Position numbers and translations under genes: made by a program. The notes beneath the pieces are model-generated. The model did no database searches and was not told the DNA's origin. It saw only the letters and a list, made by a program, of their open reading frames with translations. A stretch of 64,000 bases of DNA from Muraenolepis orangiensis (taxonomy: Eukaryota; Chordata; Actinopteri; Gadiformes; Muraenolepididae), in NCBI GenBank assembly GCA_027704905.1, contig CM050999.1, forward strand, positions 11,290,465 through 11,354,464, read 5' to 3'. Positions 50,974 through 64,000 of the stretch are shown here, one piece after another (position 1 is the first letter of the stretch; the number at the start of each line of letters is the position of its first letter).

Positions 50974-51622
50974 GCTACTAGTACTATGGACTACTTTGGA
51001 GGAGTAGTAGTGTACATGAACCCGGAACTATACCTCCACTGTAGTCAAGTGCGTAACGCTGGGTTATCCAAGTCGCCGAAAAGGGTCCGCGTCTCTCCAA
51101 AACGATTCGTCCGGATCAGGTTCACAACAACAACAAAACAAATGGTGTTGTTTAAAAGGCGTTGGAGATCGAGGAAACAAGTGGGCGGTGGATCGATACT
51201 AAGGTCTTCAGAGGCTCTCTTAACACTCGGGTGTTTTAATACCACACAAGGAGCTCGATCACTCCAGGTGACTTTCTTCGTTTCTTCGACGGTGCTGACG
51301 TCACGTCCAATGCATTGTGTCTCTAGTGGTGAGGTGGGGAGGGGAGGGGGGGGGAGGACTAGGATAGGATACACACCCTGTCTCTAAAGTACTACTTTAG
51401 TATTATTATGTTGACCGTAGACTCCTTTATTCAAACTTAACCTGAACGAGCGAAACGCTATTTCTCATTTGCGTGTGTGTGTGTGTTTTGCATATTGCAC
51501 AACATTTCCATTGTAAAGGACGACAGGACAACACAATTTCAATTTTAAAGCAAACTTTACGCATTCATTCATTCAATTTACAGGAAAAGAGAAAAGTTTA
51601 AATAGTTTAAATCTATTTCTGT

Positions 51623-51659
<37 letters not shown>

Positions 51660-52017
51660 GCGATCACACACAATTATAGATCTTTGATATGGGAGAAAAT
51701 GGTTAACAGTCTTCAACTTAAATGGTCGTAATAAATAATAAAAACATAATGATCATAGAGTCATAGAGGTAAAGACATCACTTGACATCAATACTATGTA
51801 TTCCCTGTTTGTTTTCAGTGATTCTTAACTAGTTACCAACACGACCAGGAAATGGAGACAAAGGCAGTAAGAGTTAAATCTCAGGTCAAACTCATCATCA
51901 AAACCTAACGCTTTCAAACAAAAGCTAAATTTAAAATTGTTGTATTTTATTTTGTGTTTTACAAGCAATAGTTGTATTGCTTGGAAATATACTTGTTTCT
52001 CATTTAATATTGTAATC

Positions 52018-52023
52018 TTTATT
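52018..52023 (-). terminator. Polyadenylation signal of the rcsd1-like gene
   Basis: AATAAA on the minus strand, 92 bp downstream of the stop codon. The 50974-52017 spacer upstream of c3orf52 holds only a (TG)n run near 51625-51658. Confidence 0.65.
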
Positions 52024-52114
52024 TCTGTGGACTGATCTGTATTGGACTATTGAATAACTTATAAACTCTGATGTATATTTAGCTCCTTTTGCTGCATGTA
52101 AACAGTGAGTAAAT

Positions 52115-53654
52115 TTAGGCTGTGTCGCACTCCTCGCGCTGCAGTGCATCCTGGGTAGTCGTTTCCTCCATGCCCACGTCATGGCCTATCCCAGCAGAGG
52201 CCATGGATTGCTGGTCACCCTCCAAAGCATCCAAACTCCTCCGGGTTGCCAGATCCGCCTCACAACCGTCTGCGCTTTCAGCCGCGTCTTTATCACCGAC
52301 TGTCTGTGCACGCTCCTCCTCCCTGACCTCCGATTGGTTCGGAGGAGCGGCGGGGTCACATGACATGCGTTCCGACAGCTCCGCCCCCTCGTCCCTCTCC
52401 GCCTCCGGTTGCCATGGAGAGAGGCCATTCCCTGCCGCCGCCGCCGCCTCCTCTCCTAAGGACCGGCGGTGGAGTCTGGACGGCGGGCGCCTCTTGAAGG
52501 ACAGTCGCGCCCGTGTCTGTTGGCACCAGAAGGGAAATGGTCATCACTTCATCCAAGATCCAAGATGACCAATAACTACATCCTGACAACTTTCCAGATG
52601 TCTGTAATGTGACTTTGAGCTAAAACGTGGTGTTTGACGTTAAAAACGATGGTCTAAGGCAGCACTATGTACCCCTGAAGTTATTCTTTCAACCAAGTTC
52701 AAAGCCCCCTTCACCAGCACAGATCATTTTTGGACATTTATATGAATAATGTATGTGCATATTATTTAGGTGAACGAGGACATTGAATGAGGGTTGCAAA
52801 TATAAAATATTTTTTAGTTAGTTTGTTGTGAAAAACAACACGGGGCTTCGCTTATGATTTCATGATGTCATCATCATTCATTGGAACGATTTCCAGAATG
52901 TGTATCAGTTAGTATTCAGATGCAGTGTCAAGTACCCCCCCCTGCAATCCTTCAAAGTACCCCTCGGGTACACATACCCCAGTTTGGGAACCACTGCCCC
53001 CATTGTTTTAGCATTCGAAACACATTTCCATCATTACTGACTGTGTAAACAACCTAGAAAACGCACATGCACAAAGTTCTCACAAAGTTCTCACAAAGTG
53101 CTTATAGCTGAGGAATGGGCTAATTCTCAGGTGTCATTCCTCCATAAGGGATAAGGAGAGATAGATGTACCCCCACCATATCAAAGCATAAACTTCACTG
53201 TACAATTTAGACTTTAAGCCAATGCCAGCATGTGGCAAAGAGGCAACGTTTTCATGTGCGGAAAAGGCTTTTCAGAGCGCTATAAGCACTATAGCTCAAA
53301 GTTTGTAATTTATTTTATTGTAGACGTATTTCTTTACGTCTACAAACGTCTTACTGTTTGTGTAACTTAGCAGCGACAGTGGCGGATTATTTGAATTTTT
53401 ATTGGCTACTTAAGGAGTTTCTTAATTGTGATTGGACGTCACTGCGTCGGTGTTACGTGTCAGCGTCACCGTTGACGTCTTTTACCTTCAGTTTGGAGTG
53501 GAAGATAAACATTGAAACATTTAGAAATACGTTGCGTACGCTACCAAATGTCTTTTTGAAATACCATTAGTCTCCACGGTTTTGTGTTGTTTGTCGCGTA
53601 CTGTACGAAACAAGACATACATCCATAAACACGTTTTGTTTAAAACATCAACTC

Positions 53655-53688
<34 letters not shown>

Positions 53689-55015
53689 GCCCCGGTACTG
53701 GTTCTGCCTGCCTTTAGGCTAACAGGATTAGCCTAGTGTCCAATCCTCACTGGTCCCTGTAGCTCTGGGCGCAGGGGTGGCTGCTACTTCCTCTCTGCCG
53801 GATTACCTGAAGCTACTTAGGGACGTGGGTGGGGTAAGGTGTGATGTCACTGTGATGTCACAGCCAGGAGATGGCGTGAGAAGTAGCCCACGGGGCTACT
53901 TGACACGCACACATACGGTACACACAAAACGTGCACACGCGCACGTTTTTAAACACCGTTAGAGCAACGGTCGCAGGTTTTGATTCCTAGCAAGTGGGGG
54001 CAGGATAATCCAGTCCAGTTCAGTAGTGGTGAAGGTGTGTTTTGAGTTCCAGCTCAAAGGTACTGGGTTCAATCCACCGAAGTCCGCAGTCTACCTAGGT
54101 GTCCTTGAGCAAGACCTAACCCTACCTGAGTTCACTGTGTGAGTCACTTTGGGTTTGCAAAATGACTAAATAGCAATAGTGAATACTGATAGTGAATAGT
54201 AATAAAGACTAGTGGCATAGAATAATGTGGCTTGAGATACAGTCTTGAAGATTACTTTACATTACATTACAATTAGTCATTTAGCAGACGCTTTTGTCCA
54301 AAGCGACTTACAATAGTGCGTTTCAACAAAGGAAGGTAAGAGAACAACTCGTCACCAGAAGTCAAAAAGTGCATTTCATTCCAAACAAAGTGCATTTCAT
54401 TCATTCCTAACAAGATGTTACTTCAGGATGCTTTCTTAAAACATCCTTGAGTCTTTATGCCTCAGATGGTTCATCTTACCAAGTTGAGTTGGGTGGATTG
54501 GGATCTAAATTAATCTCACTCCAGAGTCACACCGGATGACTTCATCCCACTATGGGTCTCTGAGACTAACTGTGATAAAGTGCTGAACAAACGGGAAAAG
54601 ACTCGACGAGTTCCAACCCGTCTCTCCGAGAACCTTCTGAGAATGTGGGCCTGTGGGCAGGCACGCTAACGAGGACGAGGACGGGGGAGGAGTGTCTCAC
54701 CTTGTTGAAGCTGGGGAGGGGGCTGCCCTCGGGAGGAGACTCGAACGACACCCCCTCCTCGTCCTCGCTGGACTGGCGGCCATACGGCGACAGCAGCGGG
54801 CTGGCGGTATGGCCGGGGGACGTACAGGGGGGTGAGGGGGGGGCCGTCTGGAGCTTCAGCTCAGGGGTCCGCGGCACCGAAGGTAACAGAGAGCTGGGGC
54901 ACAGGGTGAGGTTGGCCTGGTGGGAGAGAGAGCCATTATAGTGGTTACTACACAGAGAGAGAGAGGGAGAGAGAGGGAGAGAGAGAGAGAGAGACACACA
55001 CACACACACACACAC

Positions 55016-55072
<57 letters not shown>

Positions 55073-55153
55073 GAGAGAGTGAGGGGGGAGAGAGAGAGAG
55101 ACACACAAACACACACACACACACACAGAGTGAGGGGGGGAGATAGAGAGAGA

Positions 55154-55203
<50 letters not shown>

Positions 55204-55251
55204 GAGGGGGGGAGATAGAGAGAGAGAAACACACACACACACACGACGGAC

Positions 55252-55286
<35 letters not shown>

Positions 55287-58200
55287 AATCCAAAAGAGAT
55301 ACACATTTAAGTAAAAGTAAAAGCAGCAACAATTACATTAGGAAAATATGTACACAATGTTCATAGCTAACTGTAAAAAACATTGATTTGCCTATCGCTA
55401 AACAGATACATTTATGTTCACTATAACGTTGCTTAATAAACCGTTTCAGGCGTATTGATATTAAATGAACCATGGGGTTATTTAAACCCTATAGTTCCGA
55501 GTCCGGAACAAACTATATTATTGCACAACCTTTGTTAAATATTTAAAAGAACACAAAATATCTAATTGAAGACGAGCTACTAAAGCTATTTAAAAAGCTG
55601 TTTTAAAAATAAAGTGTTTCATCTGCGTCACTCTCGGATGATTGAACGCTGTGGACCTGAACGCTTGTCACCCTCATGCAAACCCCTCAGCACTCCTCCC
55701 TCAACACACAGCGCCTCATTCCCCCCCCCCCCCCCCCCAATTCAGCCTCCTCACGACCTCTCTCAACGTCCCAGCAAAGGTCACACCTCTGACCAGAAGA
55801 CCTGCTCCTCCTACCTGCACCGGGGAGGAGAAGAAAAAGAGGGAAAAACGGCAGCCTTTCTGTCCCATGGCTGCCCCGGCTAAAACCCCCTGACGGTTTA
55901 CATACAACTTGGTGACAGCAAGCTACACTGTCACCGTCACCGTCCCCTCCCCGGGGGAGGATCAGCGGCCCTGATCCCATTAGAGCCGTCAATCAGAGCA
56001 GATTGTCCCGCTATTAGGGAGGAACACCCCCCCCCCCCTCCCTGTTTAACTACTGTTGGCGCAACGGTGTGGTGCAGTGACACTACTTCACCAGCAGGTG
56101 GAAGCAGAGTCCTCTAAGTGGCGTGTCTGTGGTTGTTTTGAACCCATTCTTTTTGTACTCACTTGGTTTTAGCAGCTATGTTCTATGAATCTTTGTGTGT
56201 GAATTAAGTATGCAAACTTTGAAGACAGGTTTGTTAGGGAAGGAAATGCACTTATGACTTCTGGTGACTCGTAGTTATCTTGCCTTCTTGTTGAATGACC
56301 TTATTGTAACACAATGATTTGTATATGATGTTATTATATATGTGTATATGTAATGTATATCTTATATAATTATGGCTTGTTAGGAAGGAAATGCACTTAT
56401 GACTTCTGGTCAACTAGTAGTTATATTGCCTACCTGTTGAATTACCGTATAAGTCACTTTGGATCAAAGCTAAATGACTGTACTGCAATGTCATGCAATG
56501 AAAAAGCATGACATTGCATTTCTAGTTGCAAGTTGGTGGTTCATATCTAAGCACAGTGTTAAACTGTGCTAAACTATGTGCTAAACCAGAATTTCCAGAG
56601 ACATCCAATCATGCCTGTATACTTAAAAGCAGGTACTGTTGGTTCCTGAAAGTGTTGGCCTTAGGTTAACTTAGGTTTACTTTAAACTGGACGGACATGT
56701 CGCAACACACCTTTAAGTAAAGAGACAGAATTGACACACAGATTGTTGTGTGAAGATGTAAGCGTTGTGTAAGCGTTTGTGAGTGTGGGAGTCTGTGTGT
56801 TGACATGTTAAACTCCAGGGGTTAGGAGCACCATCACATTCCAAGAGGCGTGTCCCCTATAGCTGTATAGTATATTTGTATAAACATTATTGTATAATGT
56901 TAGTTGTACGTCGTTATAGTATCATATCATACAGGGTTTCAACCCTGTTTCTACTTTCCCAGCGACAAAACATTAAAAAATATATATACTATATATATAT
57001 ATATATTTTTTGTACTTTTTAAAATGATATACAATAAAACGATACACATTCAAATAAACCCAAACATTTCTCTGTGACTATATACATTTATATTTTATAT
57101 AATATATATAAATATATATTTTCCAGCCAACAAATATGTTTAGTTTTTGGGGGAATTTGGGTTAAACATGTTGCTACATGTTGACGGCAAGAATTGGTTT
57201 CTGCAATTATTAATCATGTTAGCGGACCGGACCCCCTGCAGTACCCCCCCCCCCCCTGTGAGATGAGACCCCCTGGGTGAAGACCACTGTCCCTGTAGAC
57301 ATTAGGATTTCCAGAGGGGGGGGGGGGTGTGTGTGTCATGTCATGGACACGCCCCCCCCCACAGCTCTCTGGACCTCTCTCAAGATGCCGGGGCTAAACC
57401 CTGCCTTGCTCACCTGTAGCTTCTCAATGATTGAGCTGTTCTTCATCTTCACTTTGAACGGTTTCGGGGACAGAATCATAGGTTTCTGGAGCACAGAGGA
57501 CACAAGGAGCGGATAGTGTGTTATTGTACAGTTCTGTAGTGTAATGTATCATAGTATAGTCTCTTATCATACATATATTAGTATACTGTAGTGTAGTGTA
57601 ATGTGTCATAGTATAGACTCTTATCAAACATATATTAGTATACTGTAGTGTAGTGTAATGTATCGTAGTATAGTCTCTTATCATACATATATTAGTATAC
57701 TGTAGTGTACTGTATCATAGTATAGTCTCTTATCATGGATGTGTCCTTCAATGCTTCCTTCATTCCCTACTCCCTCTCTAGTAGTTCAATGTAGAGGACT
57801 ATATAGTGAAATCCTTCCCTCGTTCCCTACTCCCTCTCTAGTAGTTCAATGTAGAGGACTATATAGTGAAATCCTTCCCTCATTCCCTACTCCCTCTCTA
57901 GTAGTTCAATGTAGAGGACTATATAGTGAAATCCTTCCCTCATTCCCTACTCCCTCCTCTCTCGTAGTTCAATGTAGAGGACTATATAGTTCAAAACACT
58001 TTGGGTCACTACTGGAGTCTCCGTTAATGACGTTATTTCTGTCTCATAATTTAAACGTGTCAGTGACCGTCGACTGTACACTACTTTTCACGATGAATTG
58101 TGAGATATGATGCACTATACAGGGTAAAATACTTCTCACTATACATTCGGACAGCACTACAACACGGGTAACTCGCTATTTAGTGAGTAGGGAGTGATTT

Positions 58201-58894
58201 CGGGCCTCAAACACAACCACTACAAAGTAGTGATCCACTATGACATAACCAGGACGTAGTTACCACACTCTGTAACCACACTCTATAACCTCTATAGTCT
58301 ATATCTATATATATCCTGGTATATCATATTTGTTTAGATATGGGCAACACATTAGAATCCCCAACATGGAGTTATTTAATCTTCAACTGTTGATAGAACA
58401 GCATATCCCTGCTCACTTCCTGCTGTATATACATGTATATATATTTATCCAGTTTTTCATAACTGCATACCCCTGATCACTATATATCACTATAAATACT
58501 TATATACTTACTTACCTGTATATATATACATATATATATACCTATTATTATGCTCATATCGCACACATATAACTGTTTTTATACCTAGTAGACTGTCTTT
58601 TAGCAACTGTAAACTGTACATTTTATATTACCATGCACTTTACTGCAACATTTGCACTCTGGTTAGATGCCAAACAATTTTGGCTGTACTGTACTTGTGC
58701 TGAGCAATAAAAATACATTTTAATTTAATCTAATCTAATATAATATAGGATATTCGATTCTCTTCTCTTTTGTTTTCATGACAAAATCAACAACAACAGC
58801 AACAGGGAAGCCTTACGTCTTCGCTGGAGGTCGCCGCATGACCTCTAAACTTTCCCGCCAGCTCCGCCACAGACGACTTGAATGGAGACTCTTC
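52115..58894 (-). CDS. rcsd1: CapZ-interacting protein (RCSD domain) homologue, partial: first exon not found
   Basis: CapZIP binds the actin capping protein CapZ and is phosphorylated by stress kinases; a zebrafish homologue is known as duboraya. Exons in transcript order: 58894-58817 (SSVAELAGKFRG), 57485-57414 (KPFKVKMKNSSIIEKLQ), 54916-54701 (ANLTLCPSSLLPS to SPPEGSPLPSFNK) and 52516-52115 (RARLSFKRRPPSRLHRRS, then an acidic tail ending EECDTA). All are phase 0 with GT-AG borders, giving 255 aa without the N-terminus; human is about 416 aa. SVAxLAGxF, the IIEKLQANL block and the KRRPPSR capping-protein motif support the call. The start codon exon must lie above 58894. A short ATG exon with a possible donor near 63525-63514 (MFSR) is one unproven candidate. 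The C-terminal region is clearly shorter than in mammals. Confidence 0.8.
52640..53000 (-). mobile_element. Possible hAT-like repeat; only one end clear
   Basis: The minus strand starts CAGTGGTTCCCAAACTGGGG at 52997, a terminus typical of hAT-derived repeats. I could not find a matching second end or target duplication. Confidence 0.35.
53653..53690. repeat. (ATC)n microsatellite
   Basis: Eleven or so ATC units in rcsd1 intron 3. The rest of 53000-54250 has no recognisable feature. Confidence 0.9.
54255..54420 (-). mobile_element. LINE 3' tail
   Basis: Inverted copy of the tail at 22940-23058, including GTAAGTCGCTTTGGACAAAA and CTGGTGACGAGTTGTTCTCT on the minus strand. Confidence 0.65.
54952..55275. 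repeat. Compound (GA)n/(CA)n/(CAGA)n minisatellite
   Basis: Three units pair a GAGTGAGGGGGGAGATAGAG block with a following (CA)n run; a (CAGA)n run lies at 55018-55072. It begins about 35 bp upstream of the rcsd1 exon at 54916. Confidence 0.93.
56160..56500 (+). mobile_element. LINE 3' tail, partly duplicated
   Basis: AGGAAATGCACTTATGACTT occurs at about 56239 and 56390, each followed by CTGGTNACT and TAGTTAT. It ends like other copies near AAATGACTGTACTGCAATGT. Confidence 0.6.
57535..57735. repeat. About 60-bp minisatellite
   Basis: Three units of ATCATAGTATAGTCTCTTAT then CATACATATATTAGTATACT and GTAGTGTAGTGTAATGT, starting 50 bp upstream of the rcsd1 exon at 57485. Confidence 0.9.
57755..57990. 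repeat. 60-bp minisatellite
   Basis: Four units of TTCCCTACTCCCTCTCTAGT then AGTTCAATGTAGAGGACTAT and ATAGTGAAATCCTTCCCTC, directly next to the 57535-57735 array. Confidence 0.95.
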
Positions 58895-58964
58895 CTGGAA
58901 AAAAACACAGAAATGGACTTTTTTGTTATTAGACACCAGAATCGGAAAAAAACGCTCACTTCTC

Positions 58965-59835
58965 CTCCCTCTGTCCTACTGGTCTCACTTCTCCTCCCTT
59001 GGTCCTACTAGTCTCACTTCTCCTCCCTCGGTCCTACTGGTCTCACTTCTCCCTCGGTCCTACTGGTCTCACTTCTCCTCCCTCGGTCCTACTAGTCTCG
59101 GTTCTCCTCCCTCAGTCCTACTAGTCTCGGTTCTCCTCCCTCTGTCCTACTAGTCTTGGTTCTCCCCCCTCGGTCCTACTAGTTTCACTTCTCCTCCCTC
59201 CGTCCTACTAGTCTCGGTTCTCCTCCCTCTGTCCTACTAGTCTCGGTTCTACTCCCTCTGTCCTACTAGTCTTGGTTCTCCTCCCTCTGTCCTACTAGTC
59301 TTGGTTCTCCTCCCTCGGTCCTACTAGTCTCTGTTCTCCTCCCTTGGTCCTACTAGTCTTGGTTCTCCTCCCTCGGTCCTACTGGTCTCGGTTCTCCTCC
59401 CTCTGTCCTACTAGTCTTGGTTCTCCTCCCTCGGTCCTACTAGTCTTGGTTCTCCTCCCTCGGTCCTACTAGTCTCTGTTCTCCTCCCTTGGTCCTACTA
59501 GTCTTGGTTCTCCTCCCTCGGTCCTACTGGTCTCGGTTCTCCTCCCTCTGTCCTACTAGTCTTGGTTCTCCTCCCTCGGTCCTACTGGTCTCGGTTCTCC
59601 TCCCTCTGTCCTACTAGTCTTGGTTCTCCTCCCTTGGTCCTACTAGTCTCTGTTCTCCTCCCTCGGTCCTACTAGTCTCTGTTCTCCTCCCTCGATCCTA
59701 CTAGTCTCTGTTCTCCTCCCTCGGTCCTACTAGTCTCTGTTCTCCTCCCTCGGTCCTACTAGTCTCTGTTCTCCTCCCTTGGTTCTACTAGTCTCGGTTC
59801 TCCTCCCTCAGTCCTACTGGTCTCTGTTCTCCTAT
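58965..59835. repeat. 29-bp minisatellite upstream of the first rcsd1 exon found
   Basis: About 30 units of TTCTCCTCCCTCGGTCCTAC then TAGTCTCGG. Variants (CGG/CTG/TTG; CTCGG/CTTGG/CTCTG) are arranged in recurring multi-unit blocks. Confidence 0.96.
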
Positions 59836-59954
59836 CGAAGTACAACACAATTGAGTAGCCAATCTCACGGTCACTCTCATAAAAATATTACATTTTGAAA
59901 AATGTAATATACATGAAGCCTGGCCCAATATACATGAAGTGCACAATTCAAAAT

Positions 59955-60265
59955 ATTAAACATACAAAGGTGCGGTGGGATGTAAACATGTAACTTTCCC
60001 CGGGCGCTGTACTAATGGCTGCCCACTGCTCCTAACACTAGGATGGGTCAAATGCAGAGAACTAATTTCCCTCGGGATAAAATAAGTAGTTAAAAAAATA
60101 AAAAAATAAAATAAAATAAAAGAGTATTTGTAGTATTGATGCAATACAGTATTCTAGTGACACAGAACAGTCAGTCTCAGTCTTTGACAGTGTTCAATAC
60201 AGTATTGTAGTGACACAGAACAGTCAGTGTCAGTGTCAGTATGTCCCTTATCTAGGGTCTAACCA
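59955..60265 (-). mobile_element. SINE B tail and LINE-like fragment
   Basis: 59990-60065 matches the SINE B tail (GGGTCAAATGCAG inverted). 60130-60260 holds a doubled AATACAGTATTGTAGTGACA block related to 31140-31215. Confidence 0.5.
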
Positions 60266-60852
60266 GGGGACAGCAGGTCCAACGGGTCCAACAGGTGAAG
60301 CCACATAGCAACACCGTAGGCGTCAACCGGTTCTTAAAATCTCTCCCCAGGTCAACCGCTCTCTCTCAGGATGGGACCACAAATATGTTTATACACTTCC
60401 CGTATCTCCACAGGAAGTGGAGTGAGGCGTTGTGAAATGTACCCAACTTGGTGTTGTGGAGAGTCTGGGAGGGGGGGGGGGTTCGAAGCAGAAGAACCAC
60501 CGGATGTCCCCGCCCCCCCGATGCTAACACAGCTGCTAACCATCACGCTGAGGGGGAGACATGGCCTTATCACCGCTATCACAAGGCTCTCTTGTTCCCA
60601 AGGCCCACCTCCCAAAACACCTCCTCCTCCTCCTCCTCCTCCTCTCCCTCTTCTCCTCAACACAACTTGTATCCTTGCTCCGTTTCTTTCTCCTCTTCAA
60701 CTCTCTATCCTCTCTTTCCTCCTTTCATCTCTCCTCCCTCATCTCCTTCCTCCTCCCATCTCAACTCTCCCTTTTCCCCCTCTCCTCATCTCCCTCTCTC
60801 TCTCTCTCTCTTCCCTTCTCCCATCTCTCTTCTCCTCCTTTTCCCTCCCACC

Positions 60853-60926
60853 TCCTCCTCCTCCTCCTCCTCCTCCTCCTCCTCCTCCTCCTCCTCCTCC
60901 TCCTCCTCCTCCTCCTCCTCCTCCTC
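60853..60926. repeat. (CCT)n microsatellite
   Basis: About 25 CCT units within a broader CT-rich stretch (60610-60940). Confidence 0.97.
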
Positions 60927-61084
60927 CATCTCCATCTCCTGCTCCTGATAGCCAGTCTGGCTCTGAAGGGTCTGGTTAAGTTTTAAACCTTTCCCACAGT
61001 CTGTGAACACATTGTGGGGGATGCTGATAGTCTATCATGGAAGAAAGCAATGCATCATGGGAAAAACCCATGATGACCCATGAT

Positions 61085-61086
<2 letters not shown>

Positions 61087-61176
<90 letters not shown>
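61087..61176. repeat. (GA)n microsatellite
   Basis: About 45 uninterrupted GA units. Confidence 0.97.
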
Positions 61177-61178
<2 letters not shown>

Positions 61179-61318
61179 GAGAGGTAAGGATCGGATCAGG
61201 GGGGGAAACAATGCATTTTAAGAAAAATCCCCAAGAAAGAGGGATTTTAATAAATAGTTGTATAGAGCCCAGCCAATCAGGTGTCACTACTCTGATGTCT
61301 CACATCACTCAGAGTGCA

Positions 61319-61426
<108 letters not shown>

Positions 61427-61824
61427 CTTACCATCCTACAAACCAGGCCTTCCCTCCAGCTGCCAAACCTGACAACATTTCCTGGCTGTGTGTACGTGCA
61501 ACAACTACCCCACCCTCTCCTGCTGCAAGGACCTCATCTGCAGAGCATGGGAACGCAGCTCTGCGTCCATATTACCACCACCAAACTCCAGGCATTCCAC
61601 GTTTTAATCACACAGCCCACCCCCACCCCACCCCCCACCCCCCCTACACCCTCCCCACTACCCTACCATATACTCTCTCCCTCCCATATGACCTCACCCT
61701 CTCCCTCCCTCCTTCCTCACCCTCTCTCTTCCAACCCCTTCCACCCTAAAGTATGACAACATCCACCAGCTCCAGGACTTCTGGAGTTGTGTGCCGACCG
61801 TGTGTTTCCCCTAACCCTCCCTCC

Positions 61825-62093
<269 letters not shown>

Positions 62094-62333
62094 ATCAAAG
62101 AGCAAGAGTGCTGTAGCATGTGTGGGCTATACATGTGTATACATGTGTAGCATGTGTGTCCACTGAGTGTACCATACATACAGTAGAATGTGTATTATGG
62201 TCTGTTGGTGGTATGTGTCTGCATTTATTCTTTTTAAGATGTTTCAGTATGTTTTTGGGGGATTTGGGGATGGGATGTTTACAAGTGTTCTCTTGAAGAA
62301 ATGGAAAGCAGGTTTGAAAGTCAAAACTCTTTC

Positions 62334-62337
<4 letters not shown>

Positions 62338-62429
<92 letters not shown>

Positions 62430-62445
62430 CCTCCTCTCTCTCTCG
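62338..62445. repeat. (CT)n microsatellite
   Basis: CT run with CCT interruptions followed by a C-run. Confidence 0.95.
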
Positions 62446-62647
62446 CCCCCCCCCCCCACCGGGGTCCGCCCGTTCTTTATTCAGAGAAACGTCTAATTGT
62501 TTAACTCTTTCCTGTTTCCTTTAAACCAGGGCTGGGTGTCCAGCGAGCAGACGGAGGGAAACTCTTCCTTGTTCGGCGGCAATCAGTCAGCGAAAAAATG
62601 AAGCCTGCTTCCTTTGCTGCCTGTCGAAGGACTGTTCTAAAACACTT

Positions 62648-62649
<2 letters not shown>

Positions 62650-62727
<78 letters not shown>
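62650..62727. repeat. (CA)n microsatellite
   Basis: About 39 CA units. The stretch 62730-63250 shows no gene or clear repeat. Confidence 0.97.
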
Positions 62728-62731
<4 letters not shown>

Positions 62732-63294
62732 TAAGTTTGGAGAAAACACAACTTGGTTCAAACCAAAAGGTCATGTATATTTGGAGAGTGAGAGGAAGTG
62801 TGAAGAAGATGTATTTGTTTCACATGAACCTTCTATCTGACAATGCAAGAACATAGTGAAAGTAGAACATTCTGGAAACGGACGTTCGAATAAGTGCAGA
62901 ACGGGCTAATGAAACACACGTGTAAAACAAGTATTTTGGTATATTTGATTAAAGACCGTAAAACTGTTTTGGGAGTAACGTCCAATTAGTATTGGATGCT
63001 AGATATTAGTACAGGATAGGACGAATTGAGAGGATGAAATTAGATGGATGAGGCACAATAAGATGAGGAGGAGGAGATGGAGAGGACACATGTTAAGATA
63101 ACATTGAGAGCATCAGTTGAGATAACAAAAGACAGGATAAGTGAAGACAAACATGAGATATGAGCGGTGTGTGGGACAGTCCTCACACACCCCACCATCC
63201 CCATCCTCCATCCTTCTCATCTCTCCAGAGTCCCCCAGCAGATGTTGTGAGTGAAGCCAGACCTGGGTACCAGTAACGTTCATGTACATGTGGA

Positions 63295-63560
63295 CGGGGA
63301 CCCCTGGGGGGGGGGGGGGGGGGGGGGAGGGGGCGGGGGTGTGTGGGGGCGGATTCCAGGGCAGGGAGGGGAGAGGCCGGGCTCTATTTCTGGGGCTCCA
63401 TGCCTGGGAACAGACGGAGGGACCTCCTACTCCCAGCTACAACCCCAGAGCTACAGAGAGACGGCCGCGCTAGCTCTGCGCGCGGCCGAACCGGGAGCTA
63501 GCCGACGGATGTTTACCCTGGAGAACATCTGGGGCTGTCTGAGCTACCGACGATGAGGAA
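63295..63560. other. G-run and small CpG-rich segment
   Basis: A G-run of over 20 bases at about 63307-63330 is followed by a CpG-dense stretch with CGGCCGCGCTAGCTCTGCGC near 63460. It could mark the 5' end of the rcsd1-like gene (minus), but no exon can be proven. Confidence 0.3.
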
Positions 63561-63659
63561 GATGGGTTCTATGTAAAAATGGGAAACATGCCTACTATAC
63601 TGTACTACACTGTATGTTATTATACACAGGACGCCCAGCTGGTCTAGGAGAGAGTCACC

Positions 63660-63880
63660 CCCGACCTCCGCCATCGAAGATGGACCAGACGTTATGTTTC
63701 CACCAGTCTGTATGTCTGTCAGCAACATTACTCAAAAAGTAATGCACGGAATTGGACACAACTTGGTAGTAAGATTACTTATAGGCCAAGAAACGGTTGA
63801 TTCAATTTTTGCGCAGATTAGGATCTAAATCCGGATCAGGGGGATCCTTTTTGGTGTGGCGGAGTTATGCGCTCTACTGA
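63660..63880 (+). repeat. Interspersed repeat D
   Basis: Match to 6838-7080: CCGCCATCGAAGATGGAC, then GTTATGTTTCCACC, AGCAACATTACTCAAAA and AAATCCGGATCAGGGGG. Confidence 0.6.
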
Positions 63881-64000
63881 GAGCCCTATCGTTTTGTGAT
63901 GACAAAATGCCTTTTCCTTATGCTGCAAACCAATTTCCCTTAAGGGGACCAATAAGAAAGTATCTACCATATATCTAGTGTACATATGCATATACAAAAA

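Noticed and set aside
52122..52568. Plus-strand open frame of 148 codons
   Set aside because: Mirror of the rcsd1 last exon on the minus strand; no independent support.

Overview
The window is vertebrate nuclear DNA, almost certainly from a teleost fish. It holds split genes with GT-AG introns, tRNA-derived SINEs, LINE tails, a fish-type Tc1 element, hAT elements and a very heavy load of dinucleotide microsatellites and minisatellites. The extreme (CA)n/(CT)n density resembles what is reported for codfishes (Gadiformes), but that is only an inference. No prokaryotic, viral or CRISPR features are seen.

Seven protein-coding genes can be rebuilt exon by exon, with every exon phase closing. In order they are: prcp (minus, 1168-16798, nine exons, 530 aa, lysosomal prolylcarboxypeptidase); rab30 (minus, 21872-25555, four coding exons, 203 aa, Golgi Rab GTPase); ndufc2 (plus, 30700-34080, three exons, 110 aa, complex I subunit); thrsp (minus, 34757-35194, one coding exon, 145 aa, Spot14 lipogenic regulator); a guanylate cyclase activating protein, best guca1c (minus, 36443-40373, four exons, 189 aa); a c3orf52/TTMP homologue (minus, 44448-50973, seven exons, 238 aa); and an rcsd1/CapZIP-like gene (minus, 52115 to at least 58894, four exons found, first exon not identified). 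The genes share no single pathway. The layout reflects synteny: prcp, rab30, ndufc2 and thrsp match human 11q14, with ndufc2 and thrsp tail to tail as in human, while guca1c and c3orf52 match human 3q13.

The rest is repeats. A 1646-bp Tc1-like transposon with a broken transposase sits in a guca1c intron. Two hAT elements and one hAT-type MITE can each be delimited by exact 8-bp target duplications. At least two tRNA-derived SINE families and several LINE 3' ends are scattered through introns and spacers, some nested. About a dozen minisatellites fill introns and spacers. Several repeats lie directly on splice sites: a (GT)n tract at the prcp exon 2 acceptor, a (CT)n tract at the rab30 exon 3 acceptor, a minisatellite that copies the prcp exon 6 donor six times, and a LINE tail abutting the rab30 exon 3 donor.

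I found no convincing new biological system. The most noteworthy signals are the repeat and splice-site interactions, a SINE that seeds microsatellites, one minisatellite unit expanded at two distant sites, and a few strong hairpins.
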